From Criibacterium bergeronii (GTDB taxonomy: Bacteria > Bacillota > Clostridia > Peptostreptococcales > Filifactoraceae), in the NCBI RefSeq assembly GCF_001693775.2, contig NZ_MBEW02000011.1:1-54035 (forward strand): a DNA stretch of 54,035 nt. Reading direction: 5' to 3'. Below are positions 52,679 through 54,035 of this stretch, in pieces (the first letter of the stretch is position 1; each line of letters opens with the position of its first letter). The translations under genes and the position numbers were made by a program. The notes beneath the pieces were generated by a model. That model saw nothing but the letters and a program-made list of their open reading frames with translations, was not told the DNA's origin and searched no databases.

Positions 52679-54034
52679 TTATGCTATCGCATTTGAAATA
52701 TCATCAAGTTGAGCAAAGATAGTTTCAATAGCTTTAACAATTCGCTTTTGCTCGGCAAGGGGAGGAATGGCAAGAGGTAAAGCAATCAAATTAGTCTTGC
52801 TAATTCGCTTTCTTGTTGTGCCAGAGCTATAAAATAAAACTGATGATTGGTATTGTGGTGAAGCAAGTGAATAAAGAATAAATTTTAAATTATACCAATT
52901 TTCTTTTGGTGCAACCCAACAGGTATCTACAGTTGTTATTTTTTTGCCACTAATTTCCGGCAATATACAAACAGTCATTTTATCGCTGACTATTCTGTTA
53001 ATAAGCATATATCCCGAATGAATTTCAGTACAATTTATATACTCAAACATTTCATTGGTCAAATACTTAAATCCTTTGTCAATATATTCTAAAAATCCAA
53101 CAGAGCCAAGTTGAATAAGTTTTACTTCTCCTGCAGAATCCATATTATCGGATAAAATCCAATCGCCATCATTCAAAAGTTGTGATGTAGTTATTTCTGA
53201 TAACGATGCAATTGACCAATTGTTAGGTACATTTTGATAATAAGAGTTATCCTCACCTTTGAAGATGACAGATTCCTTTTTATCACGCTTGATTTTGCCT
53301 GATTTGATAAGTTCTTCTTTCTCAGCACGTATACGGTCGAGAAGAATAGCAGCTGGTTCATCTTCGGGGTTCTGAGGAACAAGTTTGCCTTGTATAGCAA
53401 GGTCGAGAATTTTGTATTTGATATGTGATATTATTTCTGACGTAGCTTCAACACGCTCGTTAATCAAGTCTAATACTTCTATGGTTGTTTCTAATTGTTC
53501 TGTAATACGCACTTGTTCGGAAAATGGTGGCAATGGTATTAGCGAATCTCTCAAAGTTGCTTGTGTTACTTGATTAATTTGTTTTGAGTCATCACTATCA
53601 AAGAAACTTCTAAAAAAGGAAGTATTAAAATAATAATACAAATATCGGTAACACTCTGTTCGAAAAACAGCCATAAAAGCACCAAAAGATGTTTTTTCTT
53701 GTATATCCTCAAGCAAAGCACACTTACCTACTAACGCCCTACTGCCATTTCGAGCACATATTAAAATATCATTATTTTCTATGTATTGATTTTCTTTAAT
53801 AGGTGTATTTACACGTACCAAATCATCTAAGTCTATTTTTCCGTTTTTAATGTTGCAAGAGCGTAGCACTATTGTTCCTCTATCAGATATATCAGTTGGT
53901 TTATAGGTTAAGCCAATATTCGTTGTGCCTACCATTGATAATCTCGCCCACACCCATCCAGCCGGCAGCTCAAATGGTATCTCATCTTCGATACATTTTA
54001 CACTTCCGTCCGCAAACTGCTCATAATGTAAATT
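52679..54034 (-). CDS. hsdS: Type I restriction specificity subunit HsdS, right copy (partial, likely expressed)
   Basis: The frame is open from the right edge and encodes 451 residues to TGA... stop at 52679. It enters with NLHYEQFADGSVKCIEDEIP, has TRD1 after GWVWARLSMVG, the central helix YKILDLAIQGKLVPQNPEDE and LLDRIRAEKEELIKSGKIKR, TRD2 after SYYQNVPNNWSIASLSEI, and ends FAQLDDISNAIA. The TRDs differ from those of the left copy, but the constant parts match. Because the frame continues beyond the window, this copy probably has the N-terminal start and lies behind hsdM. HsdS directs the methylase and nuclease to a two-part DNA target. Confidence 0.9.
   Translation of the reverse strand, partial: NLHYEQFADGSVKCIEDEIPFELPAGWVWARLSMVGTTNIGLTYKPTDISDRGTIVLRSCNIKNGKIDLDDLVRVNTPIKENQYIENNDILICARNGSRALVGKCALLEDIQEKTSFGAFMAVFRTECYRYLYYYFNTSFFRSFFDSDDSKQINQVTQATLRDSLIPLPPFSEQVRITEQLETTIEVLDLINERVEATSEIISHIKYKILDLAIQGKLVPQNPEDEPAAILLDRIRAEKEELIKSGKIKRDKKESVIFKGEDNSYYQNVPNNWSIASLSEITTSQLLNDGDWILSDNMDSAGEVKLIQLGSVGFLEYIDKGFKYLTNEMFEYINCTEIHSGYMLINRIVSDKMTVCILPEISGKKITTVDTCWVAPKENWYNLKFILYSLASPQYQSSVLFYSSGTTRKRISKTNLIALPLAIPPLAEQKRIVKAIETIFAQLDDISNAIA
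53237..53301 (-). repeat. Central inverted repeat of the hsdS locus, right copy
   Basis: This is the exact 65-bp reverse-complement partner of 50620-50684. It lies between the two TRDs of the right hsdS. Confidence 0.92.
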
Positions 54035-54035
54035 A
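54007..54035 (-). repeat. Outer inverted repeat of the hsdS locus, right copy
   Basis: This is the exact 29-bp reverse-complement partner of 49874-49902, cut by the window edge. Confidence 0.92.

Overview
The window comes from an AT-rich, low-GC Gram-positive anaerobe, most likely a Clostridia member near the Peptostreptococcaceae/Eubacteriaceae. This is inferred from gene content: ZapA, hybrid cluster protein, a Na+-translocating decarboxylase beta subunit, DUF3793, HemZ, LarBCE, strong GGAGG ribosome sites and frequent TTG starts. No rRNA, tRNA or CRISPR array was seen.

Layout: (1) 1-9.3 kb is housekeeping and stress: the tail of an unknown gene, hcp with an Fe-S partner and a divergent Crp/Fnr regulator, an acyltransferase-like membrane protein, cardiolipin synthase, an orphan glucitol-type PTS IIA lacking its expected histidine, and a dCache chemoreceptor. 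(2) 9.5-13.5 kb is accessory: an unassigned ParA-led three-gene module, then decayed IS elements (a RAYT/IS200-like remnant and an IS630 element abutting an IS30 remnant). (3) 13.5-27.3 kb is core: zapA, a hotdog thioesterase, trxB, an FMN-riboswitch-controlled ribD-ribE-ribBA-ribH operon, a sodium decarboxylase beta subunit with a frameshifted gamma-like subunit, gltS, a HAD phosphatase, and dtd-MBL-hemZ-hisS.

(4) 27.4-33.4 kb is about iron and flavin: an intact DtxR-type repressor, palindromic boxes before feoA and feoB, but feoA carries a stop and feoB is shattered. A small FeoB-associated Cys-rich protein survives. An AraC regulator, DUF2325, DUF3793 and flavodoxin genes follow. A dispersed repeat occurs as two inverted copies on either side of this block. 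(5) 33.5-48.2 kb is metabolic: pdxS with divergent pdxR (no pdxT), two tandem LOR/SDH (TIGR00300-like) paralogues, larE, an M20 amidohydrolase, larB-larC (no larA), glnS, a nitroreductase, and a two-gene PulE/GspF pair without a pilin. (6) 48.2-49.9 kb is decay: a sigma-54 activator split by a ~120 bp MITE and truncated, and a tnpV remnant.

(7) 49.87-54.035 kb is the most remarkable part: an invertible type I restriction specificity locus. Two HsdS reading frames point towards each other, with an orphan target-recognition fragment and a tyrosine recombinase between them. They share an exact 29-bp outer and an exact 65-bp central inverted repeat. The right-hand hsdS runs off the window, so hsdM and hsdR, if present, should lie beyond it. 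The arrangement fits a DNA-inversion switch that changes the methylation specificity of the cell population.
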